Of a DNA stretch of 64,000 nt, positions 34,605 through 42,803 are shown piece by piece. The position numbers and the translations under genes are program-made. The DNA lies in NCBI RefSeq assembly GCF_023715155.1, contig NZ_JAMBNQ010000013.1, forward strand, positions 1-64,000, in the 5' to 3' direction. The notes under the pieces are model-generated. The model had not been told where the DNA came from. It saw nothing but the letters and a program-made list of their open reading frames with translations, and did no database searches. The stretch is from Neobacillus mesonae. Its GTDB lineage: Bacteria; Bacillota; Bacilli; Bacillales; Cytobacillaceae. How positions within the stretch are numbered: position 1 is the first letter of the stretch; every line of letters starts with the position of its first letter.

Positions 34605-35513
34605 TTAAGATTGTGATACTGGATTGAGATTATTTAATTCTTTCATGATTAAATAGACTGAAGACATATCCATTTGACCATAACCCTTATCTGCCGCATT
34701 TGTGTAAAGGTCAATTAACTGGTCGCCAATAGGCAGCTGACTGCCGCTCTCGAGAGCCATTTGTTTTGCAAGCTTTAAATCTTTTAATAAAAGATTAGTA
34801 GAGAATCCTGCTTCATAGTTATTTTGCGCAATAAAGCTCTTGTAGTTTCTTTCATAAACTCTGCTTTGTCCAAAACTGACACTCAAAACATCATAGATTG
34901 TATCTGGATTTACTCCAAGCTGTTCCCCAAGAGCAACTCCCTCAGCCACAGCCTGTGTATAAAAACCAATCATGAGGTTGTTTAAAAGTTTAATCACCGT
35001 ACCTGTACCAGGAGACTCTCCCAAATGGAATAAATTTTCCCCGAGCACCTCTAATATAGGAAGAGATTGTTCATATACTCGTTTTTCTCCGCCAGCCATG
35101 ATCGTAAGGGTACCGTCTATAGCGCCGGATACGCTGCCGCTTACAGGTGCCCCAAGATAATCAATTCCTTTTTCTTTGGCTGCTGCATAAACTTGTTCAT
35201 TTAATTTAGGTGATATGGTACTAAAATCAATTAATGTAAGGGACGAAGGGGCATTTTTTATAATCCCTTTTTCACCTAGGTAAACAGTTTCCACTACTTG
35301 AGGTGTAGGAAGGCTGGTTAATACAAAATCAACCTGCTGAACTAACAGCTCTACTGGGACATCAATTTTTCCCCCTATTTGGGAAAGTTTTTCTTCAGTA
35401 TTTGGATTTGTATCTACACCATAAACGGAATATCCTGCCTTTACTAGATTACTAGCCATTGGAAGTCCCATATTACCTAATCCAATAAAGGCAATTGTTT
35501 TCTTCTGCTGCAT
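34605..35513 (-). CDS. 3-hydroxyisobutyrate dehydrogenase-like beta-hydroxyacid dehydrogenase
   Basis: A 302-residue beta-hydroxyacid dehydrogenase. The Rossmann motif is FIGLGNMGLPMASNL (residues 9-23), the substrate-binding segment GAPVSGSVSGAIDGTLTIM is near residue 121, and the catalytic Lys is in GTVIKLLNNLM near residue 172. The family includes 3-hydroxyisobutyrate dehydrogenase and tartronate semialdehyde reductase. The MmsA enzyme downstream, which would use the semialdehyde product, favours 3-hydroxyisobutyrate or 3-hydroxypropionate. GGAGGG precedes the ATG. Confidence 0.9.
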   Translation of the reverse strand: MQQKKTIAFIGLGNMGLPMASNLVKAGYSVYGVDTNPNTEEKLSQIGGKIDVPVELLVQQVDFVLTSLPTPQVVETVYLGEKGIIKNAPSSLTLIDFSTISPKLNEQVYAAAKEKGIDYLGAPVSGSVSGAIDGTLTIMAGGEKRVYEQSLPILEVLGENLFHLGESPGTGTVIKLLNNLMIGFYTQAVAEGVALGEQLGVNPDTIYDVLSVSFGQSRVYERNYKSFIAQNNYEAGFSTNLLLKDLKLAKQMALESGSQLPIGDQLIDLYTNAADKGYGQMDMSSVYLIMKELNNLNPVSQS

Positions 35514-35530
35514 GCTTTTCCCTCCATTAC

Positions 35531-36871
35531 TTAATAAAAGATTGTATATAAGATGACTGCGATAATTAAGGCAATCATCGGTAAAACAACACTTAGAATA
35601 AAGATTGGTTTATATGCCCGCTGGTGTGTTTCATTACATACTGCTCTGATTGTGGTCACCACATATCCGTTATGTGGAAGAGAATCTAATCCGCCAGAAG
35701 CAATGGAGGAGATGCGGTGCATAGCTCCAGGATCTAAACCTTGGGCTTGGTATAGCGGCGCTAGAATAGGCAGTGCGATTCCAAGGCCGCCGGAAGCAGA
35801 ACCGGTAACGCCTGCAATAATCGTTACAGCAGCAGCTAATCCTGCGTATTCCATTCCCGGCATATTTACAAGAGCATCTACAATGGCTTTAAATGCCGGT
35901 GCTTCTTTGGCAACAGAACCAAAGCCGACGACTGCACAAATATTAACTGTTGCGATGATAGCGTTTTCAGTCCCTTTGCTAAAAATCTGCCCATATTTAC
36001 TAGTGGAATACTTACCCATCAAGGCGAGTGCTGAAACAACTCCTAAAAATAAGCCGATTAGTGCAGCTCCTGTTGGAGACATAAACTTTGCAGCAATATT
36101 TAAAGCCGCGACAACAATAATTAATGGTAAAATAGCTGACAAGATATTCGGTAAATTCTCTTTATCTTTGGCTGTTTCCATAGCTGCTGCTGTTTCTTCT
36201 AAAGCTGTGCCTGATGAAGCAGAACCTGGTAATTTAAAGACCTCACCATTTTTCACTGCATTGGTAACCATAAACTTTAGCCAATAACCGCCCGCCACCA
36301 TAATAAGAATACCGATTAAGTAACCAATGAGTCCGCCCCCTGTAGGCTGTGTGTGGAAAAACTCCATTGGAATGAGATTTTGGACCTCAGGCGACCCAGG
36401 TGACGTCATTGTAAAGGAAATGGATCCAAACACAATGGCTCCAGGAATAAATCGATGGGGCAAATTTGCCACTCTAAATAAGGAAACCGCAATAGGATAA
36501 ACGGAAAATCCGACAATCGCAATACTGACTCCGCCATAGGTCATTAAGGCGCAGGCCGCAACAACGGCAAAAACCGCACGTTTTGCACCGACTTTCACCT
36601 TAACCCATTCCGCAATTGCATCCGCCGCTTTTGTTTCCTCCATTACCTTTCCAAAAATGGCTCCTAACATATAAACAAGAAACCAGGAAGAAAAGTATCC
36701 AACAAATCCACTCATATAACTCTCCGTAAGCGCTTTCTCTAAAGATAGACTGCTTGACAAGGCGAGGACAACAGAGCATACCAATGCAGCGATAATAATA
36801 TTCACCCCGCGCATTGTAAAAATGATTAATAGAATTAATCCAATAAAAAAGCCAACAAAGCTTAGAACCAT
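35531..36871 (-). CDS. GntP-family permease
   Basis: A 446-residue GntP-family transporter with about 12 membrane segments, clearly paralogous to the permease at 12664. It has GAIFGKVMEETKAADAIAEW, TMTSPGSPEVQN and TGSASGGLGIALPILAP, followed by HRISSIASGGLDSLPHNG. A loop near residues 210-235 is Ala/Glu-rich. It is the first gene downstream of the sigma-54 promoter and presumably imports the hydroxy acid used by the two following enzymes. AGGGGGTG precedes the ATG. Confidence 0.92.
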   Translation of the reverse strand: MVLSFVGFFIGLILLIIFTMRGVNIIIAALVCSVVLALSSSLSLEKALTESYMSGFVGYFSSWFLVYMLGAIFGKVMEETKAADAIAEWVKVKVGAKRAVFAVVAACALMTYGGVSIAIVGFSVYPIAVSLFRVANLPHRFIPGAIVFGSISFTMTSPGSPEVQNLIPMEFFHTQPTGGGLIGYLIGILIMVAGGYWLKFMVTNAVKNGEVFKLPGSASSGTALEETAAAMETAKDKENLPNILSAILPLIIVVAALNIAAKFMSPTGAALIGLFLGVVSALALMGKYSTSKYGQIFSKGTENAIIATVNICAVVGFGSVAKEAPAFKAIVDALVNMPGMEYAGLAAAVTIIAGVTGSASGGLGIALPILAPLYQAQGLDPGAMHRISSIASGGLDSLPHNGYVVTTIRAVCNETHQRAYKPIFILSVVLPMIALIIAVILYTIFY

Positions 36872-36906
36872 TGGGCACCCCCTATTATTTTACTCGCTAT
36901 ATATTA

Positions 36907-36924
36907 ATGCAAATATTGTGCCAA
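36907..36924 (-). promoter_or_regulatory. Sigma-54 (SigL) promoter of the GntP operon
   Basis: The minus strand reads TGGCACAATATTTGCA, matching the -24/-12 consensus with GG and GC separated by exactly 10 bases. The start point would fall near 36897, about 26 bases before the permease ATG. The adjacent gene is a sigma-54 activator. Confidence 0.85.
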
Positions 36925-36974
36925 CTTAATATTCCAGTTGTTTCTATCTAAATGTTGCGAAAATTAAAACAAAA

Positions 36975-37035
36975 ACTGTATAAACAGTTAGACAATTTGT
37001 CTATTTGTTTATACAGTTGTCTATTATTTTAGACG
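36975..37035. promoter_or_regulatory. Nested palindromes, likely activator (UAS) sites
   Basis: A perfect 15-bp palindrome TAGACAATTTGTCTA (36989-37003) is nested inside inverted arms ACTGTATAAACA (36975-36986) and TGTTTATACAGT (37006-37017). A further TGTCTA/TAGACG pair is at 37019-37035. They lie roughly 50-110 bp upstream of the sigma-54 promoter, the usual place for enhancer-binding proteins. Confidence 0.65.
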
Positions 37036-37037
37036 TT

Positions 37038-38885
37038 CTAATTTTTAAATTCCTTTAATTTGTTATACAATGTGGCCCTGGATATTCCCAAACGTTTAGC
37101 TGCGAGCGTCTTATTTCCATTTTCTTCGCGAATGATACGAAAGTATAACTCTTTTTCTTTCTTTAATTCTATTTGTTTCATTTTTTCTAAAGGTCTAGAA
37201 TGATTCACTTCATCAGCGGCTGATAAGGATTGTTTCGTTTCCACTTTTAAGCTGGAGCGATTCCAATCCAGAAAATAGCGCTTAAAATCATCATAATAAA
37301 TAATGTTTTCGTCCACTAATGTAATTAATCTTTCTAAAGCATTAAGTAATTCTCTAATATTCCCCTTCCAGTCATAATACATCATAGCTGAAACGGTCTC
37401 CCTACTCATTTCTTTAATGGGAATATGATGTTTTTGACAAATCGTTTTTATATAATGACCAATCAGAAGGGGAATATCTTCTTTTCTATCCCTTAATGGT
37501 GGAATATAAATAGGAATCACATTCAAACGGTAATAAAGATCTTCTCTAAATTTATTTTCCTTTACCATTTCTTGAAGGGGCCGATTGGTTGCTGCAATTA
37601 GACGGAAATCAACTGATATCGGTTTGGTCGCACCCACAGGTTCCACTTCACGTTCTTGCAGTACTCTTAGAATTTTAGCCTGCATCTCCAAAGGCATATC
37701 ACCAATCTCATCTAAAAAAATAGTCCCTTTATGTGCTAGGAGAAATTTACCCGGTTTTCCCTTTTTTCTTGAGCCCGTAAAAGCCCCTTCTTCATACCCA
37801 AATAACTCAGATTCAAAGAGATGTTCTGGAATAGACGAGCAGTTCACACTGATAAATGGCCCATCTTTATAGCTGCTCATGGAATGAATGGCTTTTGTGA
37901 AAATTTCCTTTCCTACACCGCTTTCTCCAGTTATCAAAATAGTTGCAGGAGATTTTGCTGCGCGTCGGGCTATACTCTTGGAGTGGATCATGCCTTTGCT
38001 TTCACCAATAATGTGGTTAAAAGTGATGGGTTCTTCCTTTGCTTTCAGCGGCTGTTCAAAGTTTAGATTTTGAAGTTCTGTTTTGTTATTTAATGCCTGA
38101 ATTTTATCAAAAATAGTATATAACTCAGATACCCCATGAAATACTAGAATCCCTATTCCTCCGATAATTTGATTGTTTTTCCAAATAGGTATACGATGGG
38201 CAACCACTTCTTGATCTTTCAAGAATTGTACTTGATTGTGTTCAGGGATTCCGGTTTGAAGGACGATATGTAGCCGAGTACCATCAATGACATTGATAAT
38301 ATGCTGCCCGATAGCCCAATCTTTTTCTACTCCAAGGTAACTGCAATACGCTTTGTTAATCATCTTCACATAACCGTTTTCGTCTACAACAACAATGCCT
38401 TCATAAATATTTTCAAAGCAAACTTGGAACCACTCAACCGTTTTTTCAAAAGATCTAAGTTTCTGGATAGTTTGAGAGAATCCCTTTACCATATTGTCTT
38501 GGGTTAACATTCCTATTAATATATTTTCATGATAAACTACGGGAACACTTGCCTTTTTTAATGGCGAAAGGTCAGAAAGAATTTCATAAAAGTTAAGAGG
38601 TTTAACCGTAATGTCATAATAATATTCGATAGTTTCCTCTAGTGAAATCCCTTTAATGACGGCCTCCATCACCATAGCTGTTGATAACTCCCCTAAATAA
38701 TGCTGCTGATGATCCACAATGGGTACTTCATTTAGTTTGCTTGATAAAAAAAACTCTGCTGCTTCCTTTAAAGTGGTGGTATAAGGTAAAACATGAAAAT
38801 CTGTTATCATCCAGCGGCCAGCTTCCAGTTCCTCCTGCGGAAAAATCTCCTTACGTTCGACAAAACCATCGCTCACTATCTTCAC
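37038..38885 (-). CDS. Sigma-54-dependent activator with CBS and PAS domains
   Basis: A 615-residue enhancer-binding protein. Residues about 28-140 form a CBS pair (ITDFHVLPYTTTLKEAAEFF and so on), about 150-260 a PAS domain (YEGIVVVDENGYVKMINKAY), and about 290-525 the AAA+ domain with GESGVGKE (Walker A) and TIFLDEIGDM (Walker B). The last 40 residues are a Fis-type HTH (NKTLAAKRLGISRATLYNKL). The sigma-54 contact loop reads GAFTGS instead of GAFTGA. It lies directly upstream of, and collinear with, the GntP operon. The CBS pair could sense an adenosyl ligand or CoA-like metabolite; the PAS domain may sense the substrate. Confidence 0.92.
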   Translation of the reverse strand: MKIVSDGFVERKEIFPQEELEAGRWMITDFHVLPYTTTLKEAAEFFLSSKLNEVPIVDHQQHYLGELSTAMVMEAVIKGISLEETIEYYYDITVKPLNFYEILSDLSPLKKASVPVVYHENILIGMLTQDNMVKGFSQTIQKLRSFEKTVEWFQVCFENIYEGIVVVDENGYVKMINKAYCSYLGVEKDWAIGQHIINVIDGTRLHIVLQTGIPEHNQVQFLKDQEVVAHRIPIWKNNQIIGGIGILVFHGVSELYTIFDKIQALNNKTELQNLNFEQPLKAKEEPITFNHIIGESKGMIHSKSIARRAAKSPATILITGESGVGKEIFTKAIHSMSSYKDGPFISVNCSSIPEHLFESELFGYEEGAFTGSRKKGKPGKFLLAHKGTIFLDEIGDMPLEMQAKILRVLQEREVEPVGATKPISVDFRLIAATNRPLQEMVKENKFREDLYYRLNVIPIYIPPLRDRKEDIPLLIGHYIKTICQKHHIPIKEMSRETVSAMMYYDWKGNIRELLNALERLITLVDENIIYYDDFKRYFLDWNRSSLKVETKQSLSAADEVNHSRPLEKMKQIELKKEKELYFRIIREENGNKTLAAKRLGISRATLYNKLKEFKN

Positions 38886-39080
38886 TCCTAAATATGAAAA
38901 ATAATCAGATTAGTATAGTACTATTTTCGATAAAGAATCGTCATATTCCTATATTAAAGTCGGATAGAGCCCGAGGAATTTACAATTATCAGCTTTATAT
39001 ACAACAAATTGAAGAGGATTTTGGATATTTTTGTCGAATACTAGGAAAGAATGCCTATTTTAAGGATGGTTTAGCAGGGA

Positions 39081-39440
39081 GTGGGATTTTTGGATAACTG
39101 GAACTGGGGAATTATTGTAGACGTGGGAGAACTGCTGAAAGCTGTTTTCGCCATACTTAAAAATCTTGTATTTAAACCCATATGGTTTTTATTAAAATGG
39201 CTGATCATCAAGCCTTTATGGTTCATCTTCACATTGCCGTTTCGTCCTTTTATGGATGTAGATAATAAATTTGAAGCCAAATTTAGAAAGAGAATGAAAA
39301 AGAACCAAAGAAAGGCCGACAAGCAATTAATTAAGAGTGCTGGTTTGGATAAAAACCGTAAGTTGGATACAAAAAAGCTGACGGATGAAGATCGGGAGGC
39401 TTTGAGAAGGCTTCGGAAGATTAAGGAGAGGAATGGGTAG
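39081..39440 (+). CDS. Hypothetical membrane protein with basic tail
   Basis: A 119-residue protein beginning at GTG with AAGGATGG 11 bases upstream. Residues about 20-58 are hydrophobic with repeated Pro-Ile/Leu-Trp-Phe steps (FKPIWFLLKWLIIKPLWFIF), which would lie in or along the membrane. The remainder is strongly charged and basic, probably helical (KFRKRMKKNQRKADKQL ... REALRRLRKIKERNG). I recognise no family. It stands alone between the activator gene and the next hypothetical gene. Confidence 0.55.
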   Translation: MGFLDNWNWGIIVDVGELLKAVFAILKNLVFKPIWFLLKWLIIKPLWFIFTLPFRPFMDVDNKFEAKFRKRMKKNQRKADKQLIKSAGLDKNRKLDTKKLTDEDREALRRLRKIKERNG

Positions 39441-39566
39441 GAAGTTACCTTTTACAGCTTGGATACCTATCAAACATTATGGAATTATTTTAATTGGAAT
39501 GAAGAGATAAGGAGATTGGCATTCCATGGATAAATGTGAATAAATACAGCAGAGGAGAAAACTAAA

Positions 39567-40217
39567 ATGCTAGATAAACAAATATCAACCATATTTGATT
39601 CCATCACAAATCAATGGGATAAAAATACAATTCAAATAAGCATAAAAGAAACCTTACTGCAAAAAAGAAAACGAGTATCATCTGAGGAAGAATACTTTAC
39701 CTCTTTATGCCAAAATATTGCCTACCTTACTGAAACAAGTTTTCCTATAAAAAGAGTTCTAGAAAGCTGCTTACAAAAGAAGTTTTTTTGGGACGCTGCC
39801 AATGCAGAGGCTTTTATTGCGGACTCCCAAAATGTTATTAAAGAAGAAATGGAGTCTTTTTTAGCGGAATACAAAAGAAAATTAACCAAAAATACATTAT
39901 ATGAGTCGATAAAGGATGCTGAATTCGCATATGCATATGCGAAATTACGAAACGATATGGAAGTTGATTTTCTCTTTTCCTTCTTACATCCAAATAACAG
40001 ATCATTTATGGACTCTTTTTTAAACTGTGACCCAGATGAGTTTTTTACTACAGTTAATAAGATTTGCGATGCCTACGCTAATTTATTTATTCAAAGTATG
40101 GAGGATCTTTTTGTCTATAAAAATCAGGAAATGAAAGAACAAGCTGCTACACGTGAGGAGGTGAAAAAGCAGAATACGAAGAATAAAGGATTATTTGCTC
40201 GTCTTTTTGGAAAATAG
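39567..40217 (+). CDS. Hypothetical cytoplasmic helical protein
   Basis: A 216-residue soluble protein with no signal or membrane segment. It is predicted largely helical, with many charged residues, several Phe-rich patches (FSFLHPNNRSFMDSFLN) and a basic Lys/Gln/Asn-rich C-terminus ending GLFARLFGK, which could be an amphipathic membrane-touching helix. AGAGGAGAAAAC precedes the ATG. No family is recognised and no operon partner is evident. Confidence 0.55.
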   Translation: MLDKQISTIFDSITNQWDKNTIQISIKETLLQKRKRVSSEEEYFTSLCQNIAYLTETSFPIKRVLESCLQKKFFWDAANAEAFIADSQNVIKEEMESFLAEYKRKLTKNTLYESIKDAEFAYAYAKLRNDMEVDFLFSFLHPNNRSFMDSFLNCDPDEFFTTVNKICDAYANLFIQSMEDLFVYKNQEMKEQAATREEVKKQNTKNKGLFARLFGK

Positions 40218-40380
40218 TAGTGTCTGACATGTAGTGGGGTTTTTCCAAGAATGGATGAATTTTTAAGAATATAATTACAAGTGAATATTATGAGGGTGGA
40301 AGATAACCACCCTTGCCGCTGCAAGCAAAAGGTAATTCTTTTAGAATTATACATAGATAACTCTGAATGCAGCAGTTAAA

Positions 40381-40415
40381 AGGAGAAGTGTTGGCCGCAC
40401 TTCTCCTTTTTATTT
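40381..40415 (+). terminator. Terminator hairpin, family copy 3
   Basis: AGGAGAAGTG (40381-40390) pairs with CACTTCTCCT (40398-40407) around TTGGCCG, followed by TTTT. It shares stem and loop design with the copies at 9966 and 20901. Confidence 0.65.
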
Positions 40416-40490
40416 TATATTCCAATTTATACCGTCGAGGAACATGTTAATATTCTGACCGTTACTTTTGTCTTGAAATTTTATTATCAA

Positions 40491-40517
40491 ATGAACATAT
40501 CTTGTGAAAATGAACAT
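40491..40517 (+). promoter_or_regulatory. Direct repeats before the SorC-type regulator
   Basis: ATGAACAT occurs at 40491-40498 and 40510-40517, 19 bp apart and on nearly the same helical face. They lie about 30-60 bp before the regulator start, so they may be its own operators. Confidence 0.35.
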
Positions 40518-40548
40518 AAGTATAAATTAAAAGAGGTGAATAACTTAC

Positions 40549-41481
40549 GTGGAAAATAAAAGGGTAATCATTCAAGTAAGTCACATGTATTATGAGCTGA
40601 ATATGACCCAACAACAAATTGCCAACCAATTAGGCATTTCAAGAATGTCAATCTCCAGAATACTGCAAAGAGCTAGAGATGAAGGTGTAGTATCAATCAA
40701 AATCAACTATGAGGGTGCTTTCTTGGATGTTGAAGAGAAGCTTGTGAAGAAATATAGAATCAAAAACGCTGTCGTTTGTGTAAATGAGGGCGAAAATTCA
40801 TTAAAGGAAATACTTGCTTCTTCTACGGCAGATTTTTTAAAGTACCACATAAAGAAAGGAATGACCATTTCAGTCGGTTGGGGTACTACTCTAAGCAATA
40901 TTCCTAAATATCTTGAGATGAATGATGATTTAGGTCTTTTGTTTGTCCCAATGATTGGAGGGCATGGTAAAAGTTCATTAGATTTGCACTCTACTCAAAT
41001 CGCATCTAATCTAGCAAAAAAAACAGGGGGAGGAGTATTACCATTATTAGCTCCAGCAATGGTTAAAACAAGGGAGGAAAAACACGCAATCATTTCCAAT
41101 TCCTTTGTTTCATCATCATTAGAAAAAGCAGCAAAGGCTGATATGGCTATTATGAGTCTTGGTTCGCCATTGTCAGATAATCCTACTATTATAAGATCAG
41201 GTTATTTTTCGAAAGAAGAAATTGATGAATTTAAGGCTGAGAATGCAGAATGTGACATAGTTTCAATTGTATATATTAATCGAGATGGAAATGAATGCAA
41301 CACTAATATTTCCGAAAGAAGCATTGGAATTACAAAAGAACAACTTAAAAGCATTTCATACAAAATTTGTGTAACAGGGGGAAATGATAAACATTTAGCT
41401 ACTAAATTGGCTCTAGAACATGGTTATATAGATGTCCTCATAACCGATATAGATACAGCTGATTTTTTATTGAAGGCCTAG
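40549..41481 (+). CDS. SorC/DeoR-type sugar-binding transcriptional regulator
   Basis: A 310-residue regulator of the SorC (DeoR of Bacillus) family. The N-terminal HTH reads YYELNMTQQQIANQLGISRM (residues 13-32) and SISRILQRARDEGVV. The remainder is the sugar-phosphate-binding domain with the switch-like SVGWGTTLSNIP and AIMSLGSPL. It starts at GTG with AGAGGTG upstream. It precedes a PTS/DeoC operon, and members of this family respond to sugar phosphates such as deoxyribose 5-phosphate. It therefore probably regulates that operon. Confidence 0.9.
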   Translation: MENKRVIIQVSHMYYELNMTQQQIANQLGISRMSISRILQRARDEGVVSIKINYEGAFLDVEEKLVKKYRIKNAVVCVNEGENSLKEILASSTADFLKYHIKKGMTISVGWGTTLSNIPKYLEMNDDLGLLFVPMIGGHGKSSLDLHSTQIASNLAKKTGGGVLPLLAPAMVKTREEKHAIISNSFVSSSLEKAAKADMAIMSLGSPLSDNPTIIRSGYFSKEEIDEFKAENAECDIVSIVYINRDGNECNTNISERSIGITKEQLKSISYKICVTGGNDKHLATKLALEHGYIDVLITDIDTADFLLKA

Positions 41482-41562
41482 ATCGTTAATAAATTATTTT
41501 ATATAAAAGAACTCATCATGTGTTATAAGCTTTGTAATAACTAAAAAAGGGAGATGGAAAAA

Positions 41563-41850
41563 ATGAAAAAAATACGTGTGTTAATTTCTTGCGGCAGTGG
41601 GATTGCAACTAGTACGGTGATTGCAAATCGAGTAAAAGAAGTATGTGAAAGTAATGGATATCCCGTTAGTATTGACCAAGTGAAAATCGTCGAAGTTGAA
41701 AAAAGAGCGTCAGAATTTGATTTAATTGTTAGCAGTGCCCAAGTTCCGTCTAGTGTAAAAACGCCTTCTGTGATAGCAATAAATTATTTAACTGGTATAA
41801 ATAAAGAGCAAACAGATCAGAAAATCTTAGATATTTTAGCATCTCTTTAA
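41563..41850 (+). CDS. PTS galactitol-type EIIB
   Basis: A 95-residue PTS EIIB of the galactitol class. The phospho-acceptor is Cys10 in LISCGSGIATSTV. AAGGGAG ends right at the in-frame ATG at 41554, so the ATG at 41563 (nine bases further) is the preferred start. It should pass phosphate from the EIIA at 45196 to the sugar carried by the EIIC at 42804. A second EIIB-like protein without Cys occurs at 44876. Confidence 0.9.
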   Translation: MKKIRVLISCGSGIATSTVIANRVKEVCESNGYPVSIDQVKIVEVEKRASEFDLIVSSAQVPSSVKTPSVIAINYLTGINKEQTDQKILDILASL

Positions 41851-41885
41851 TGAATATTATCTCTGTCAATTAGGAGGGACAAATC

Positions 41886-42779
41886 TTGGAAACTATTAAA
41901 CTTGCAGATGATTTGGAGTTTTCGAGAGTCGTATTAGGGTTTTGGAGACTTTTAGATTGGGGAATGGATAGGAACGAGCTTCTTAGGTTTGTTGAAAAAT
42001 GTATGGATTTAGGGATCACAACTTTTGATCATGCAGATATTTACGGTAATTACACTGTTGAAAGTCTATTTGGTGAAGCCATGTTACAAAAGCCCTCCCT
42101 AAGGGAGAAAATGGAGATCGTAACCAAATGTGATATTGTGTATGCTTCTGAAATGGTTAGAGTCAAATACTATGATACGAGTGAAGAGTATATTGTTTCG
42201 CAAGTGGAGAGATCACTTAGAGAACTTAGAACGGACTATATAGATTTATTATTATTGCATAGACCGGATCCTTTGATGAATCCGGAAGAGGTGAACAGAG
42301 CCTTTGTTAAATTAAAAAAAGATGGGAAAGTAAGACATTTTGGTGTTTCTAATTATAAACCACAAGATTACAGAATGCTGGAGGTTTATCTGGAAGTTCC
42401 ATTAGTGACAAATCAGGTTGAGGTTTCACCGTTGCAACTTGAAAATTTTGAAAACGGTACCATCAATTTATGTATGGAAAAGAAAATACATCCTATGATT
42501 TGGTCCCCGTTAGCAGGGGGAAGAATCTTTTCAGGAGATTCAGAGAAGGAACAACGAGTTAAGAAGGCTTTGGAAGTAGTACGAGATGATATAGGTGCTG
42601 ACTCTATAGCCCAAGTCGTATTTGCTTGGCTTTACTCCCATCCGGCAGGAATGATCCCTATAACTGGTTCGGGAATTTTGGATTATGTAAGTGAACCTAT
42701 TTCAGCATTAAAATACCGCTTAACGAGAGAGCAATGGTTTATGATTTGGACTGCGTCTATTGGCCATAAGGTTCCATGA
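41886..42779 (+). CDS. Aldo/keto reductase (YdhF-like)
   Basis: A 297-residue aldo/keto reductase with the full catalytic tetrad: Asp and Tyr in FDHADIYGNY (about residue 52), Lys in IVTKCD and His in LLLLHRPDP. The C-terminus has ITGSGILDYV, the NADP-binding part. It starts at TTG with AGGAGGG upstream. Inserted among PTS genes, it probably oxidises or reduces a phosphorylated sugar or its aldehyde, for example acetaldehyde or an aldose made by DeoC; this is inference. Confidence 0.9.
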   Translation: METIKLADDLEFSRVVLGFWRLLDWGMDRNELLRFVEKCMDLGITTFDHADIYGNYTVESLFGEAMLQKPSLREKMEIVTKCDIVYASEMVRVKYYDTSEEYIVSQVERSLRELRTDYIDLLLLHRPDPLMNPEEVNRAFVKLKKDGKVRHFGVSNYKPQDYRMLEVYLEVPLVTNQVEVSPLQLENFENGTINLCMEKKIHPMIWSPLAGGRIFSGDSEKEQRVKKALEVVRDDIGADSIAQVVFAWLYSHPAGMIPITGSGILDYVSEPISALKYRLTREQWFMIWTASIGHKVP

Positions 42780-42803
42780 TAAAAAATACCAAAAAGGAGA
42801 TAA

